This document shows, piece by piece, positions 41,882 through 50,919 of a DNA stretch of 64,000 nt; the stretch's first letter is position 1, and every line of letters starts with the position of its first letter. Under the pieces are notes generated by a model. The model did not search any database. It saw nothing but the letters and a program-made list of their open reading frames with translations, and was not told where the DNA came from. The stretch comes from an uncultured Collinsella sp. Its GTDB lineage: Bacteria > Actinomycetota > Coriobacteriia > Coriobacteriales > Coriobacteriaceae. The stretch is from contig UQIG01000002.1 in NCBI GenBank assembly GCA_900541135.1, positions 45,324 to 109,323 of the forward strand, given 5' to 3'. The translations under genes and the position numbers were made by a program.

Positions 41882-43782
41882 TTGAGTGTCGGGGCGTTTC
41901 CTTTAGCTATGACGGTGCGGCACCGGCGCTCGATGGCATCGATCTGGATATCGAGGATGGCGAGTTTTTCTGCATCCTCGGCGGAAACGGGTCGGGCAAG
42001 TCGACGTTTGCCAAGCATTTGAACGCGCTGTTGCAGCCCGATGCGGGAACGGTGTGCGTCAACGGCATGGACGCGTCCGATTCCGAGCTGGTCTACGACA
42101 TTCGTTCGACCGCGGGCATGGTGTTCCAGAACCCGGATGACCAGCTGGTGGCGACGCTTGTCGAGGACGATGTTGCGTTTGGTCCCGAGAACTTAGGGGT
42201 TGAATCGGCCCAGATTGCGCAGCGCGTACGCGAGGCGCTGAAGGGCGTGGGCCTGGTGGGCTTTGAGCGCCACGAGACCCACGCTCTCTCGGGCGGACAA
42301 AAGCAGCGCGTGGCGCTTGCCGGCGTGCTCGCCATGGAACCACGCGTGCTCATTTTGGATGAGGCTTCCTCGATGCTCGATCCACGTGGACGCAAGGGCC
42401 TCATGAAGGCTTGCCGCGCGTTGCACGATCGCGGCATGACCATCGTGATGATTACACATTTTATGGAAGAGGCCGCTGAGGCCGATCGCGTTGCTGTCTT
42501 TCAAGCGGGCCGCGTTGCCATGCTCGGTACGCCCGAGGAGATCTTGACGCGGGCGGACGAACTCGCGCGGATGAACTTGGATATGCCGGCATCGTGCTGT
42601 CTTGGCAGGGCGCTTCGCGCGAAGGGCGTGCCCATTTGCGCACAGGTGCGCGAGGCGGATATGGTCGCCGATATAGCGCAGGCTTATGCCGAGCGGAGTA
42701 GGACAGGCATCTCTGGGCGGCCTTTCGCATCCGATCCTCGTATTCCCGACAACGTCTCCTCTGCAATCGATGGCGCAGACGCGCTGGAGCCCGTCATCGA
42801 GATTTCGCACCTTTCGTATAGCTATTCGCTGAGCGCCCGCGAGCGTCGCCGTTGGCACAAGCGCTCGGCCGCCGAGGGTACATCGAACAAACAGGCCCTC
42901 TGGGGCAACGACCCTAGCAGCCCCTGGGCGTTGCGCAATGTGTCGCTAACGGTGCGTCGTGGCGAGTTCCTGGGCCTTGCGGGCCATACCGGTTCGGGTA
43001 AGTCGACGCTGGTTCAGCATCTCAACGGCCTGATTCGTCCCCAGGAGGGTTCCGTTTACGCGTTGGGGCTCGACCTGGTAAACAAGAAAGATGCCGCCGC
43101 GGTTAAGGCAAAGGTCGGTGTGGTGTTTCAGTATCCAGAGCGTCAGCTGTTTGCCGAGACCGTGGCACAGGACGTGGCATTTGGTCCGCATAACCTTGGC
43201 TTGTCGCAGGCCGAGGTTGCCCGCCGCGTTGAGTCATCGCTCGCGCGCGCGGGCCTCGACCTGGCCACGGTGGGCGACAAGAGCCCCTTTGAGCTTTCGG
43301 GCGGTCAGCAACGGCGTGTGGCATTCGCCGGCGTGCTTGCCATGGAGCCCGAGGTCCTGGTACTCGATGAGCCCATGGCTGGGCTCGATCCGGCGGCGCG
43401 CAGTGATTTCCTGGAGCTCATCGATCGACTTCACCATGGGGGCCTGACCGTCGTCATGGTCTCACACAGTATGGATGACCTTGCCAATTGCTGCGACCGT
43501 ATTGTCGTGATGAACGAGGGCGCGGTGTTTGCCGAGGGCACGCCCGCTCAGGTGTTTGCGCATGCGGATGAGCTTAAATCAATCGGCTTGGGTGTTCCCG
43601 CTGCCCAGCGCATGGCGCTGGCGCTTGCGAAGGCAGGCGTTCCGCTGCGCTTTGACGGCCTTTATACGGTTGAGTCGCTGGCAGACGAGTTGGTGGACCT
43701 GCTAATCGGTCGCTCGGGCGGTCCTTCTAACGTCGCGGACATTGCTAAATCCAAGACGGTCGCGCGAGAGGAGGGCTGCTAA
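41878..43782 (+). CDS. Fused double ECF transporter ATPase (EcfA-EcfA')
   Basis: This 634-residue protein is two ABC ATPases in one chain. The first has Walker A GGNGSGKST (about residues 35-43), signature LSGGQKQR and Walker B LILDEASSMLDP. After a linker (about 285-345), the second has GHTGSGKST, LSGGQQRRVAFAG and VLVLDEPMAGLDP. It powers riboflavin uptake with RibU and EcfT. Most ECF modules use two separate ATPase genes; the fusion fixes a heterodimer-like pair. It overlaps ribU by four bases and ecfT by one. Confidence 0.92.
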   Translation: MIECRGVSFSYDGAAPALDGIDLDIEDGEFFCILGGNGSGKSTFAKHLNALLQPDAGTVCVNGMDASDSELVYDIRSTAGMVFQNPDDQLVATLVEDDVAFGPENLGVESAQIAQRVREALKGVGLVGFERHETHALSGGQKQRVALAGVLAMEPRVLILDEASSMLDPRGRKGLMKACRALHDRGMTIVMITHFMEEAAEADRVAVFQAGRVAMLGTPEEILTRADELARMNLDMPASCCLGRALRAKGVPICAQVREADMVADIAQAYAERSRTGISGRPFASDPRIPDNVSSAIDGADALEPVIEISHLSYSYSLSARERRRWHKRSAAEGTSNKQALWGNDPSSPWALRNVSLTVRRGEFLGLAGHTGSGKSTLVQHLNGLIRPQEGSVYALGLDLVNKKDAAAVKAKVGVVFQYPERQLFAETVAQDVAFGPHNLGLSQAEVARRVESSLARAGLDLATVGDKSPFELSGGQQRRVAFAGVLAMEPEVLVLDEPMAGLDPAARSDFLELIDRLHHGGLTVVMVSHSMDDLANCCDRIVVMNEGAVFAEGTPAQVFAHADELKSIGLGVPAAQRMALALAKAGVPLRFDGLYTVESLADELVDLLIGRSGGPSNVADIAKSKTVAREEGC

Positions 43783-44582
43783 TGGAGGCGTTTTCGTTTG
43801 GCAGCTACTATCCCGGCGATAGTGCGATCCACCGCCTGGACCCGCGAACTAAGTTGCTCTTGGGCTTTGTGTTTCTGATCACGACGCTCACAGTCAGCAG
43901 CTTCCGCGGACTGGTCCCGGTCGCAATCTTCGTTGTCCTGATCTATACCGTGTCCCGGGTGCCGTTGCGCCGGGTCCTATCATCGATGGCGCCGCTGCTG
44001 GCAATCGTCGTCGTGGTCGCGGTGCTCAACTTGTTTACCGATCAGAGTGGGCGCATCCTGTGGCAGCTCGGCTTTCTGCAGATAAGCGAGGGCTCACTGC
44101 GTTCTGCCGCCTTTATGGCGTGCCGCCTGACGTTGATGATGGCCGGCATGAGCGCCATTACGCTCACCACACCGACGCTCGACCTCACCGCGGGCTTTGA
44201 GCGCCTGCTCGCACCGTTTGCGCGTGTGGGACTTCCTGCGCACGAGCTCGGCATGATCATGGGTATCGCGCTACGCTTTATGCCGCAGTTTGCCACTGAG
44301 ATGAAACAGACGGCCGATGCACAGGCAAGCCGCGGCGCGCGCGTGACGGGCGGTCCGCTCGGCGGCGTGCGTATGCTCGGCAGTGTGGCGATTCCGCTGT
44401 TCACGGGCGTGTTCCGCCATGCCGAGACGCTGTCTGCCGCCATGGATGCACGCTGCTATCACGGCGAGCAGGGCCGCACGCGCCTGCATGCGCTTGCATT
44501 TGGCCGCGGCGATGCGTTGGCGGCGGTGGTGACGGCGTTGCTGCTCATCTGCGTCATCGTCATCAACCTTCAACTTGTTTAA
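43782..44582 (+). CDS. ECF transporter transmembrane component EcfT
   Basis: This 266-residue protein has five or so membrane helices, with the T-component start SAIHRLDPRTKLLLGFVFLI (about residues 12-31). Coupling helices near the C-terminus contain the Ala-Arg-Gly type motifs, seen as QASRGARVTGGPLGGVRM (about 184-201) and AMDARCYHG. These helices link S component and ATPases. Its ATG shares a base with the ATPase stop (TAATG). The complete S-AA-T set in one operon, under the FMN riboswitch, argues for a dedicated riboflavin importer. Confidence 0.92.
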   Translation: MEAFSFGSYYPGDSAIHRLDPRTKLLLGFVFLITTLTVSSFRGLVPVAIFVVLIYTVSRVPLRRVLSSMAPLLAIVVVVAVLNLFTDQSGRILWQLGFLQISEGSLRSAAFMACRLTLMMAGMSAITLTTPTLDLTAGFERLLAPFARVGLPAHELGMIMGIALRFMPQFATEMKQTADAQASRGARVTGGPLGGVRMLGSVAIPLFTGVFRHAETLSAAMDARCYHGEQGRTRLHALAFGRGDALAAVVTALLLICVIVINLQLV

Positions 44583-44612
44583 GCGCGATTCGGGCGCAAG
44601 AAAGGGGTCCCT

Positions 44613-45059
44613 ATGACCGACAACGACCGCACGGCTCAGCTTGAGCGCGCCTGTTCGTATCTCAGGCGCATTCCGGCGTGGTATCTGGCCACGACCGATG
44701 TGGCCGACGGGCATCAGCCCCGCGTGAGACCGTTTTCGTTTGCCATGGTCGATGACGGTAAACTGTGGTTTTGCACGTCGCGCGACAAGGATGTGTGGGC
44801 CGAGCTCAGCGCGAATCCCAAGTTTGAGGTTTCGGGTTGGAAACCGGGGGAGTGTTGGATTGTGCTGACCGGCGAGGCCGCGCTCGAGGACGACGCGGTC
44901 GTGAGCGACCGGGTGCGCCAAACCGGCTTTAAGCACATGGTTGGCATCGGCGAAGACCACGAGGGCGCCAGCGACGGTCGCCTTGCGTTTTTCTCGGTGC
45001 GCAATATCGTCGCCCGCTTCTGTGATATCGACGGCAGCGAGGAGCGCCTGGAGCTTTAA
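44613..45059 (+). CDS. Pyridoxamine 5'-phosphate oxidase-like flavin-binding protein, copy 1
   Basis: This 148-residue split-barrel protein shows IPAWYLATTDVADGHQPRVR then PFSFAMVDDGKLWFCTSRDK (about residues 20-60), typical of small FMN- or F420-type oxidoreductase relatives. Activity on pyridoxine is unlikely for the short form; redox of another substrate is possible. It lies 30 bases after the riboflavin importer operon, which fits a flavin-using role. A paralogue follows at 45237. AAAGGGG precedes the ATG. Confidence 0.82.
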   Translation: MTDNDRTAQLERACSYLRRIPAWYLATTDVADGHQPRVRPFSFAMVDDGKLWFCTSRDKDVWAELSANPKFEVSGWKPGECWIVLTGEAALEDDAVVSDRVRQTGFKHMVGIGEDHEGASDGRLAFFSVRNIVARFCDIDGSEERLEL

Positions 45060-45080
45060 CCCTCACCAACCAGTATTCCG

Positions 45081-45206
45081 GGGTAGTTAATTTGGGACGG
45101 GGCTATTTTAGCTACCCCCATATGCCAGCTGACAATTATCCTGGTCCAAATAATTCATTGGCAGTTAAGGGGTAGCTAAAATAGCCCCGTCCCAAATTAA
45201 CTACCC
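45081..45206. repeat. Nested palindrome with perfect 38-bp inverted repeats
   Basis: The copy at 45081-45118 (GGGTAGTTAATTTGGGACGG...) is exactly the reverse complement of 45169-45206. Each arm is itself near-palindromic (GGGTAG...CTACCC) with a GGGACGGGG core. The 50-bp spacer holds TGCCA...AATTAT/ATAATT...TGGCA. It is a paired (BIME-like) copy of the GGGAC palindrome family and lies between two paralogous genes. Confidence 0.85.
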
Positions 45207-45236
45207 ATTCCAAATTAGCGAGCGTCAGGAGGACAC

Positions 45237-45647
45237 ATGGACGGATTGAATACGGTGTTGGAGTATCTGACGTCGGTGCCGGCATGGTATTTGGCGACGA
45301 GCGTTGACGGACAGCCGCATGTGCGTCCGTTTTCGTTTGCGCAGATCCAGGACGGCAAGCTGTGGTTTGTAACGGCGCGCACAAAAGACGTGTGGCAAGA
45401 GCTGCTGCAAAATCAACGCTTTGAGGCCACGAGTTGGTGGCCGGGCCATGGCTGGCTCATCTTGCGCGGGCATGCGGGTCTGGATGACCAGGCCGCTCCC
45501 GATATGCGCGAGGCAGGCTGGAAGCACCTGGAGCGCCTAGGCGAGCACTACGAGGGCGCAGGCGATTCCACGCTCGTCTTCTTTAGCGTGGAGGAACCCG
45601 AGGCCTTTATCTGCAACCATGACAAATGGGTGCCGGTCGAGCTCTAA
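45237..45647 (+). CDS. Pyridoxamine 5'-phosphate oxidase-like flavin-binding protein, copy 2
   Basis: This 136-residue protein is a paralogue of the 44613 product. The shared pattern is VPAWYLATSVDGQPHVRPFS then FAQIQDGKLWFVTARTKDVW, and a common ending block with an EDHEGA/EHYEGAGD segment. It has the same split-barrel fold and probable flavin cofactor. The two genes look like an old tandem duplication now separated by a palindromic element. CAGGAGGA precedes the ATG. Substrate is not known. Confidence 0.82.
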   Translation: MDGLNTVLEYLTSVPAWYLATSVDGQPHVRPFSFAQIQDGKLWFVTARTKDVWQELLQNQRFEATSWWPGHGWLILRGHAGLDDQAAPDMREAGWKHLERLGEHYEGAGDSTLVFFSVEEPEAFICNHDKWVPVEL

Positions 45648-45691
45648 ACGAGTCTCTCAGCAAGCTTCGACAATTTTAATTCTCGCATGTA

Positions 45692-45754
45692 GCGGGCCCC
45701 ACATTGCAACGGCACCGTAAGGCGCACGGGGCAATATGGGGCCCGCATTTATTT
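45692..45754 (+). terminator. Terminator after the second oxidase-like gene
   Basis: GCGGGCCCCACATTGC pairs with GCAATATGGGGCCCGC (one mismatch) and is followed by ATTTATTTG. Confidence 0.8.
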
Positions 45755-45791
45755 GTCAATTCCTTCGAGTGAATGTGTCGGGACTGTTTCA

Positions 45792-45828
45792 ATGCATGAA
45801 TATACAAAAGATTTGCGTATATATGCAT
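45792..45828 (+). promoter_or_regulatory. AT-rich inverted repeat upstream of argC, candidate ArgR operator
   Basis: ATGCATGAATATA and TATATATGCAT face each other in an otherwise GC-rich genome, 85 bases before argC. CATGAATATACAAAA resembles ARG-box half-sites. ArgR binding is inference; argR is not in this window. Confidence 0.4.
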
Positions 45829-45912
45829 CTTTTGGTGCTAAAGTTTCAACCCACTTCATAACGACGGCTGCGAGATGCGCATTGGTGCATAACTGCAGAC
45901 AAGGAGTCTGAT

Positions 45913-46983
45913 ATGTCTTTAAAGGTTGGAATCGTCGGTGCGGCTGGATATGCCGGCGCCGAGCTTATTCGCCTCGTCCTCGGTCATCCCGAGTTTGAAC
46001 TTGCTGCCATTACGTCCAACGCTGATGCCGGCCAGCCGTTGTCTGCGGTGTACCCGAGCTTCACTGGCGTAAGCGACCTTGTCTTCACGACGCATGACGC
46101 CCCCGAGCTCAAGAACTGCGACGTGGTCTTTTTGGCCGTGCCGCACACGGCTGCCATGGCACAGGTGCCCGCCCTGCTTGCCGCGGGCGTCTCCTGCATT
46201 GACCTCTCGGCCGACTATCGCCTGAGCGATCCGGCCACCTTTGAGGCCTGGTATGCCGCCGAGCACACGAGCCCCGAGCTGCTCAAGACCCGCGCTTTCG
46301 GCCTGCCCGAGCTGTTCTGCCAGGATTTGGAGACCGCTGCATCCGACCACGCCGACGGCAAGCCCGTACTGGTCGCCTGCGCCGGTTGCTATCCCACCGC
46401 AACGAGCCTTGCTGCCGCTCCTGCCGTGCGTGCGGGCTGGGTGGCCGAGAACGGTCCCGTGATTGTCGATGCCATCAGCGGTGTGACGGGTGCCGGCAAG
46501 TCCTGCAACGCTCGTACGCATTTTTGCAGCGCCGACGAGAATTTGGAGGCCTACGGCGTGGGCAAGCATCGCCACACGCCCGAGATTGAGCAAATCCTTG
46601 GCCTGACCGATCGCGTCGTCTTCACCCCGCATCTGGCACCGCTCAAGCGCGGCCTGCTCTCCACGGTGACGCTGCCGCTCACGCCGCAGGCCATCGACTC
46701 CCTGGCTCTTGAGGATGTCGTCGACTATTACAAGCAGTTTTACGCTGGACGCACCTTTGTGCGCGTGCTCGATGCCGGCCAGCAGCCCAAGACGGCTTCG
46801 GTCGTCGGCACCAACGCCGCCCAGATTGGCCTTGCGTTCAACAAGCGCGCGGGCGTGCTGGTGGCGACGGGCGCCATCGACAATCTGTGCAAGGGCGCTG
46901 CGGGCCAAGCGGTCCAGTGCGCCAATATCGTCTTTGGCTTTGACGAGCGACGAGGCTTGCCCACAGTGGCGTGCCCGGTGTAG
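45913..46983 (+). CDS. argC: N-acetyl-gamma-glutamyl-phosphate reductase
   Basis: This 356-residue protein shows the NADP fold VGIVGAAGYAGAELIRLVLG (about residues 5-24) and DLSADYRLSD (about 99-108). The catalytic cysteine is in VACAGCYPTATSL (about 155-167), followed by SGVTGAGKSCNARTHFCSA and the late KGAAGQAVQCAN. It reduces N-acetylglutamyl phosphate to the semialdehyde in arginine synthesis. ACAAGGAG precedes the ATG. First gene of argCJBD, with an AT-rich candidate operator upstream. Confidence 0.96.
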   Translation: MSLKVGIVGAAGYAGAELIRLVLGHPEFELAAITSNADAGQPLSAVYPSFTGVSDLVFTTHDAPELKNCDVVFLAVPHTAAMAQVPALLAAGVSCIDLSADYRLSDPATFEAWYAAEHTSPELLKTRAFGLPELFCQDLETAASDHADGKPVLVACAGCYPTATSLAAAPAVRAGWVAENGPVIVDAISGVTGAGKSCNARTHFCSADENLEAYGVGKHRHTPEIEQILGLTDRVVFTPHLAPLKRGLLSTVTLPLTPQAIDSLALEDVVDYYKQFYAGRTFVRVLDAGQQPKTASVVGTNAAQIGLAFNKRAGVLVATGAIDNLCKGAAGQAVQCANIVFGFDERRGLPTVACPV

Positions 46984-47117
46984 CACATTCGATTGTTAAC
47001 GATTTGGTAGTCGGGCATCGAGTGGGGCGCCACTCTTAAGCTGGTCTCATGATCACGACTGGCATGGCGCACCAACCGATGTCCGTTTTTTGTTTGACAT
47101 AAGGAGTCATAAAGACG

Positions 47118-48386
47118 ATGAATACCGAGCTGTTTGATATCAAGATTCGCGCCGTCGAGGGGGGCGTTACGGCTGCGGCTGGTTTTAAAGCTGCGGGCAT
47201 CCACGCTGGGTTCCGCAAGAACCCCGAGCGTCTGGATTACGCGCTCGTCGTGCCCGATAAACCCTGTCCTGGTGCCGGCGTGTTTACCACCAATCGCTTT
47301 TGCGCGGCGCCCGTGCAGGTGAGCCGTGCCAACCTGGGCGGTGCGGACAAGGGCTACGGTATCATCGCCGGTGTTTCAATCAACTCCGGCAACGCGAACG
47401 CCGCCACGGGCGAGACCGGCCTTGCCTGCGCGCGCGAGACCTGCAACATCGCATCGCAGGTTATCGGCTGTGAGCCCCAGCAGATTCTGGTTGCCTCCAC
47501 GGGTGTGATTGGCCAGATTCTGCCGATCGACACGTTTGAGACCGCCATTCCTGCTGCCTACGAGGCGCTCTCCGCCCACGGTGGCGCCGATGCCGCTCGC
47601 GCCATCATGACGACTGACACGCACTCCAAGGAGTACGCCGTGTCCTATGTCAGCGAGGCTGCGGGTCATGCGGGCAATGTCTATACGGTAGGCGGAATGT
47701 GCAAGGGCTCGGGCATGATCATGCCCAATATGGCCACCATGATCGCAGTTATCACCACCGATGCCCCCGTCGAGCCTGCGGCACTTCATGCCCTGCTGCT
47801 CTCGACCGTCAAGCAGACCTTTAACAAGGTAACGGTCGATTCCGACACCTCGACCAACGACACCTGCATCATGCTTGCCTCCGGCGCCGCTGCCGCAGAT
47901 GCCGAGCCTATCGTCGAGGGCTCCGATGCCTTTGACGAGTTGGCATTTGCCGTGCACGAGGTGTGCGAGAGCCTGGCGCGCAATATCGCCGCCGATGGCG
48001 AGGGCGCATCCAAGCTTGTTACGGTCAACGTTACCGGCGCCGTGAACGACGAGGAGGCCGATATCGCCGCCCGTGCCGTCGCCAACTCGCCGCTCGTTAA
48101 GACCTGCATCGCCGGCCACGACTGCAACTGGGGCCGCGTCGCCATGGCACTCGGTAAGTGCGGCGTGAAGTTTAATCAGGAAGACGTTTCCATCGACATG
48201 ATGGGCATGCCTGTCTGTCGCGACGGTCTGACTGTTCCCTTTGACGAGGACGAGGCTCTACGACGTTTCGAGGCGCCCGAGATCGTGATCTCGGCCGACC
48301 TGGGCGCAGGCGACGCGGCAACGACTGTGTGGACCTGCGACCTCACGCACGAGTACATCTCCATCAACGGCGATTACCGTTCCTAG
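47118..48386 (+). CDS. argJ: Bifunctional ornithine acetyltransferase/N-acetylglutamate synthase
   Basis: This 422-residue protein shows the self-cleavage site KGSGMIMPNMATMIAVITTD (about residues 195-214), with the Thr that becomes the new N-terminus of the beta chain. Other marks are STGVIGQILPID (about 134) and GHDCNWGRVAMALGKCGVKF (about 334). It moves acetyl from N-acetylornithine to glutamate, making the pathway cyclic; some members also use acetyl-CoA. It follows argC by 134 bases with its own AAGGAG site. The gap has no terminator. Confidence 0.95.
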   Translation: MNTELFDIKIRAVEGGVTAAAGFKAAGIHAGFRKNPERLDYALVVPDKPCPGAGVFTTNRFCAAPVQVSRANLGGADKGYGIIAGVSINSGNANAATGETGLACARETCNIASQVIGCEPQQILVASTGVIGQILPIDTFETAIPAAYEALSAHGGADAARAIMTTDTHSKEYAVSYVSEAAGHAGNVYTVGGMCKGSGMIMPNMATMIAVITTDAPVEPAALHALLLSTVKQTFNKVTVDSDTSTNDTCIMLASGAAAADAEPIVEGSDAFDELAFAVHEVCESLARNIAADGEGASKLVTVNVTGAVNDEEADIAARAVANSPLVKTCIAGHDCNWGRVAMALGKCGVKFNQEDVSIDMMGMPVCRDGLTVPFDEDEALRRFEAPEIVISADLGAGDAATTVWTCDLTHEYISINGDYRS

Positions 48387-48467
48387 ATTCCAGGCACGCT
48401 GCGCATCTTGCCGCGATTGCGGACAGCGGAGCACGGCGCGATAACGATACGAAAGACGAGGCAGATT

Positions 48468-49448
48468 ATGAAATTCGCACGCGATTGTCGTTCGAGCGAA
48501 TCCAACGAAGCAACCGCGCAGCTGCTGTTCGAAGCGCTGCCGTGGATTAAGAACTTGACCGGCAAGACGGTTGTTATCAAATATGGCGGAGCCGCCATGG
48601 TTGATGAGCAGCTGCGCCGCGACGTGATGAGCGATATCGTTTTGCTCAAGATCATCGGTATGCGCCCCGTCATCGCGCACGGCGGCGGCAAGGCTATCAA
48701 CGAGGCGCTGAGCCATTACGATATTCCCGTCGAGTTTAAGAACGGCCAGCGCGTGACCACGCCGGCGACTATGGATATCGTGCGCGAGGTGCTGGGCGGC
48801 AAGGTCAACCAAGAGCTGGTTGCTGCCATCAACCACCACGGCAACCTGGCCGTGGGCGTGTCGGGCAGCGATGCCGGCACGCTCATCGCCGAGCCGCTCG
48901 ACCCCGAGCTCGGTCGCGTGGGCAAAGTGACGCACGTCAACACCGACTATATCGAGTGCTTACTCGATAGCGAGTACATCCCCGTCATCGCTACCGTCGC
49001 GGCGGGGGAGGACGGCGGTTTCTTCAACATCAACGCCGACACCGCCGCCGGTGCCGTGGCCGCGGCGCTCCACGCGCATAAGGCGATCTTTTTGACCGAT
49101 GTCGATGGCCTGTACAAGGACTTTAGCGACAAGGACTCGCTTATCTCCAACCTAACGCTCGACGAGGTTAACGAAATGCTCTACGGCGGCGAGGTCGATA
49201 AGGGCATGATTCCCAAGCTGCGTGCGGCCGTCGATGCGCTTACCGGCGGCGTATTTCGTGCCCACATCATTAACGGTACCACGCCGCATTCGCTGCTCCT
49301 GGAGCTGCTGACCGATGCCGGCGTCGGCACCGTGATCCATTCCACCGAGACGGCTTACGAGTTCGATACGCATCCGCATCCGCTTTCGACGTTTGCTGCG
49401 CGTCTGACCGAAAACCTTGACGAGGTCGAGAAGCTTCAGACGGTCTAG
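48468..49448 (+). CDS. argB: Acetylglutamate kinase
   Basis: This 326-residue protein starts at the ATG behind GACGAGGCAG; upstream in-frame codons are unsupported. Kinase motifs are KTVVIKYGGAAMVDEQLR (about residues 32-49) and RPVIAHGGGKAINEAL (about 67-82). Later come AIFLTDVDGLYKDF and KLRAAVDALTGGVFRAHIIN. It phosphorylates N-acetylglutamate, normally the arginine-inhibited step when the pathway is cyclic as here. The N-terminal helix RDCRSSESNEATAQLLFEAL fits the extension used by arginine-sensitive hexameric forms, an inference. Confidence 0.95.
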   Translation: MKFARDCRSSESNEATAQLLFEALPWIKNLTGKTVVIKYGGAAMVDEQLRRDVMSDIVLLKIIGMRPVIAHGGGKAINEALSHYDIPVEFKNGQRVTTPATMDIVREVLGGKVNQELVAAINHHGNLAVGVSGSDAGTLIAEPLDPELGRVGKVTHVNTDYIECLLDSEYIPVIATVAAGEDGGFFNINADTAAGAVAAALHAHKAIFLTDVDGLYKDFSDKDSLISNLTLDEVNEMLYGGEVDKGMIPKLRAAVDALTGGVFRAHIINGTTPHSLLLELLTDAGVGTVIHSTETAYEFDTHPHPLSTFAARLTENLDEVEKLQTV

Positions 49449-49517
49449 CTGACCCGCAGCCGCCCCATTCCTGCACCCATAGCCCCGCGCCGTCTGGCGC
49501 CCAACGAAAGGCATCCC

Positions 49518-50801
49518 ATGTCACTTGCAGCTCAGCAATCGCTTGAATCCCATTACGTTATGCATACCTTTGGCCGCTCTCCGGTCGAGTTTGTCGAGGG
49601 TCACGGCATGAAGCTCACCGGCGACGATGGCCGTGAGTACCTCGACTTTCTTGCCGGCATCGGCGTGTGCAGCCTAGGTCATGGCGACCCGGCTGTGCTC
49701 TCGGCGCTCGAGGCACAGACCAAAAAGCTCATGCATGTCTCCAATTACTTCTACATTGAGCAGCGCGGACAGGTCGCGGCGCTGCTGTCCAAGCTTGCTA
49801 ACGACGACGTAGATGGTGCGCGCGTGCTTGCCGATGCCATTGTCGCCGGCGATGAGACCACGGCAGCTGCTCTTGGTGCCCCGGCTGCGGATGAGCAGGT
49901 TTGGGAGACCTTCTTTGCCAACTCTGGCGCCGAGGCCAACGAGGGCTCGATGAAGCTCGCGCGCCTGTACGCCAAGCGTGCCGGTAATGGCGGCAACACC
50001 ATCGTGTGCATGCGCGGCGGGTTCCACGGCCGTACGCTCGAGACCATTGCCGCCACCATGCAGGATTGGCTGCAGGACAGCTTCCGCCCACTGCCGGGTG
50101 GCTTTGTGGCCTGCACGCCCAACGATGTGGACGAGCTGCGTGCGATCTTTAAGCAGCTGGGGAGCGAGATTTGTGCCGTGATGCTCGAGCCGATCCAGGG
50201 TGAGAGTGGCGTGCACCCCATGACCGAGGAGTTTATGGCGGCAGCGCGCGACCTGGCACACGAAGTGGGCGCCGTGCTTATCGCCGACGAGGTCCAGTGC
50301 GGCATCTTCCGCTCCGGCAAGCCGTTTGCGTTCCAGACCTATGGCGTGGAGCCCGACATCATGAGCCTTGCCAAGGGCATTGCCGACGGCGTGCCCATGG
50401 GTGCCGTCGTGGCAAAGAAGGAGATTGCCGACGTGTTTAAGCCGGGCGACCACGGCTCGACCTTTGGCGGTAGCTGCTTGGCCATCGCGGCATGTGCCGC
50501 GACGCTCTCCGCGCTTGTGCGTGGCGATTATGCCGAGCATGCTGCCAAGGTGGGCGCCTATATGGAGCAGGCGCTGGCTAAGCTTCCGCATGTGGTAGAG
50601 GTTCGTGGCCGTGGCCTGATGCTCGGCTGCGATTTGGATGATGCCGCGGGCGACGCGCATGATATTGTTGCCCGCGCGCTGGCCGCCAGTGCCGTGATTA
50701 ACGCTACGGGTGCTCATACGCTGCGTTTCCTGCCGCCGCTCGTCTGCGAGGAAGCCGACGTGGACAACCTGATCGAGATTTTGTCGGACGTTTTGGCCTA
50801 A
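49518..50801 (+). CDS. argD: Acetylornithine aminotransferase
   Basis: This 427-residue PLP enzyme of class III shows GIGVCSLGHGDP (about residues 48), FFANSGAEANEGSMKLAR (about 132-149), and GGFHGRTLETIAAT. Further motifs are EPIQGESGVHP, IADEVQCGIFRSG with the cofactor Asp, and SLAKGIADGVPMGA with the Schiff-base Lys (about 287). It converts N-acetylglutamate semialdehyde to N-acetylornithine. An insert of about 25 residues (VLADAIVAGDETTAAALGAP) near residue 100 is longer than usual. Last gene of argCJBD. Confidence 0.93.
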   Translation: MSLAAQQSLESHYVMHTFGRSPVEFVEGHGMKLTGDDGREYLDFLAGIGVCSLGHGDPAVLSALEAQTKKLMHVSNYFYIEQRGQVAALLSKLANDDVDGARVLADAIVAGDETTAAALGAPAADEQVWETFFANSGAEANEGSMKLARLYAKRAGNGGNTIVCMRGGFHGRTLETIAATMQDWLQDSFRPLPGGFVACTPNDVDELRAIFKQLGSEICAVMLEPIQGESGVHPMTEEFMAAARDLAHEVGAVLIADEVQCGIFRSGKPFAFQTYGVEPDIMSLAKGIADGVPMGAVVAKKEIADVFKPGDHGSTFGGSCLAIAACAATLSALVRGDYAEHAAKVGAYMEQALAKLPHVVEVRGRGLMLGCDLDDAAGDAHDIVARALAASAVINATGAHTLRFLPPLVCEEADVDNLIEILSDVLA

Positions 50802-50826
50802 CACGGCGCAATAACTCAATTTGGAC

Positions 50827-50886
50827 CGGGTCCCGGACTGCGGACGTGCCATATGCGGCACGATTCAGCGGTCTGGACCCCGTTTT
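50827..50886 (+). terminator. Probable terminator of the arg operon
   Basis: An imperfect long hairpin with GGGTCC/GGACCC outer pairs and an inner CGTGCC...GGCACG stem is followed by CGTTTTG. Confidence 0.55.
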
Positions 50887-50919
50887 GTCTTAGATTTGCT
50901 AAGGCGGGGGAGACCTGCT

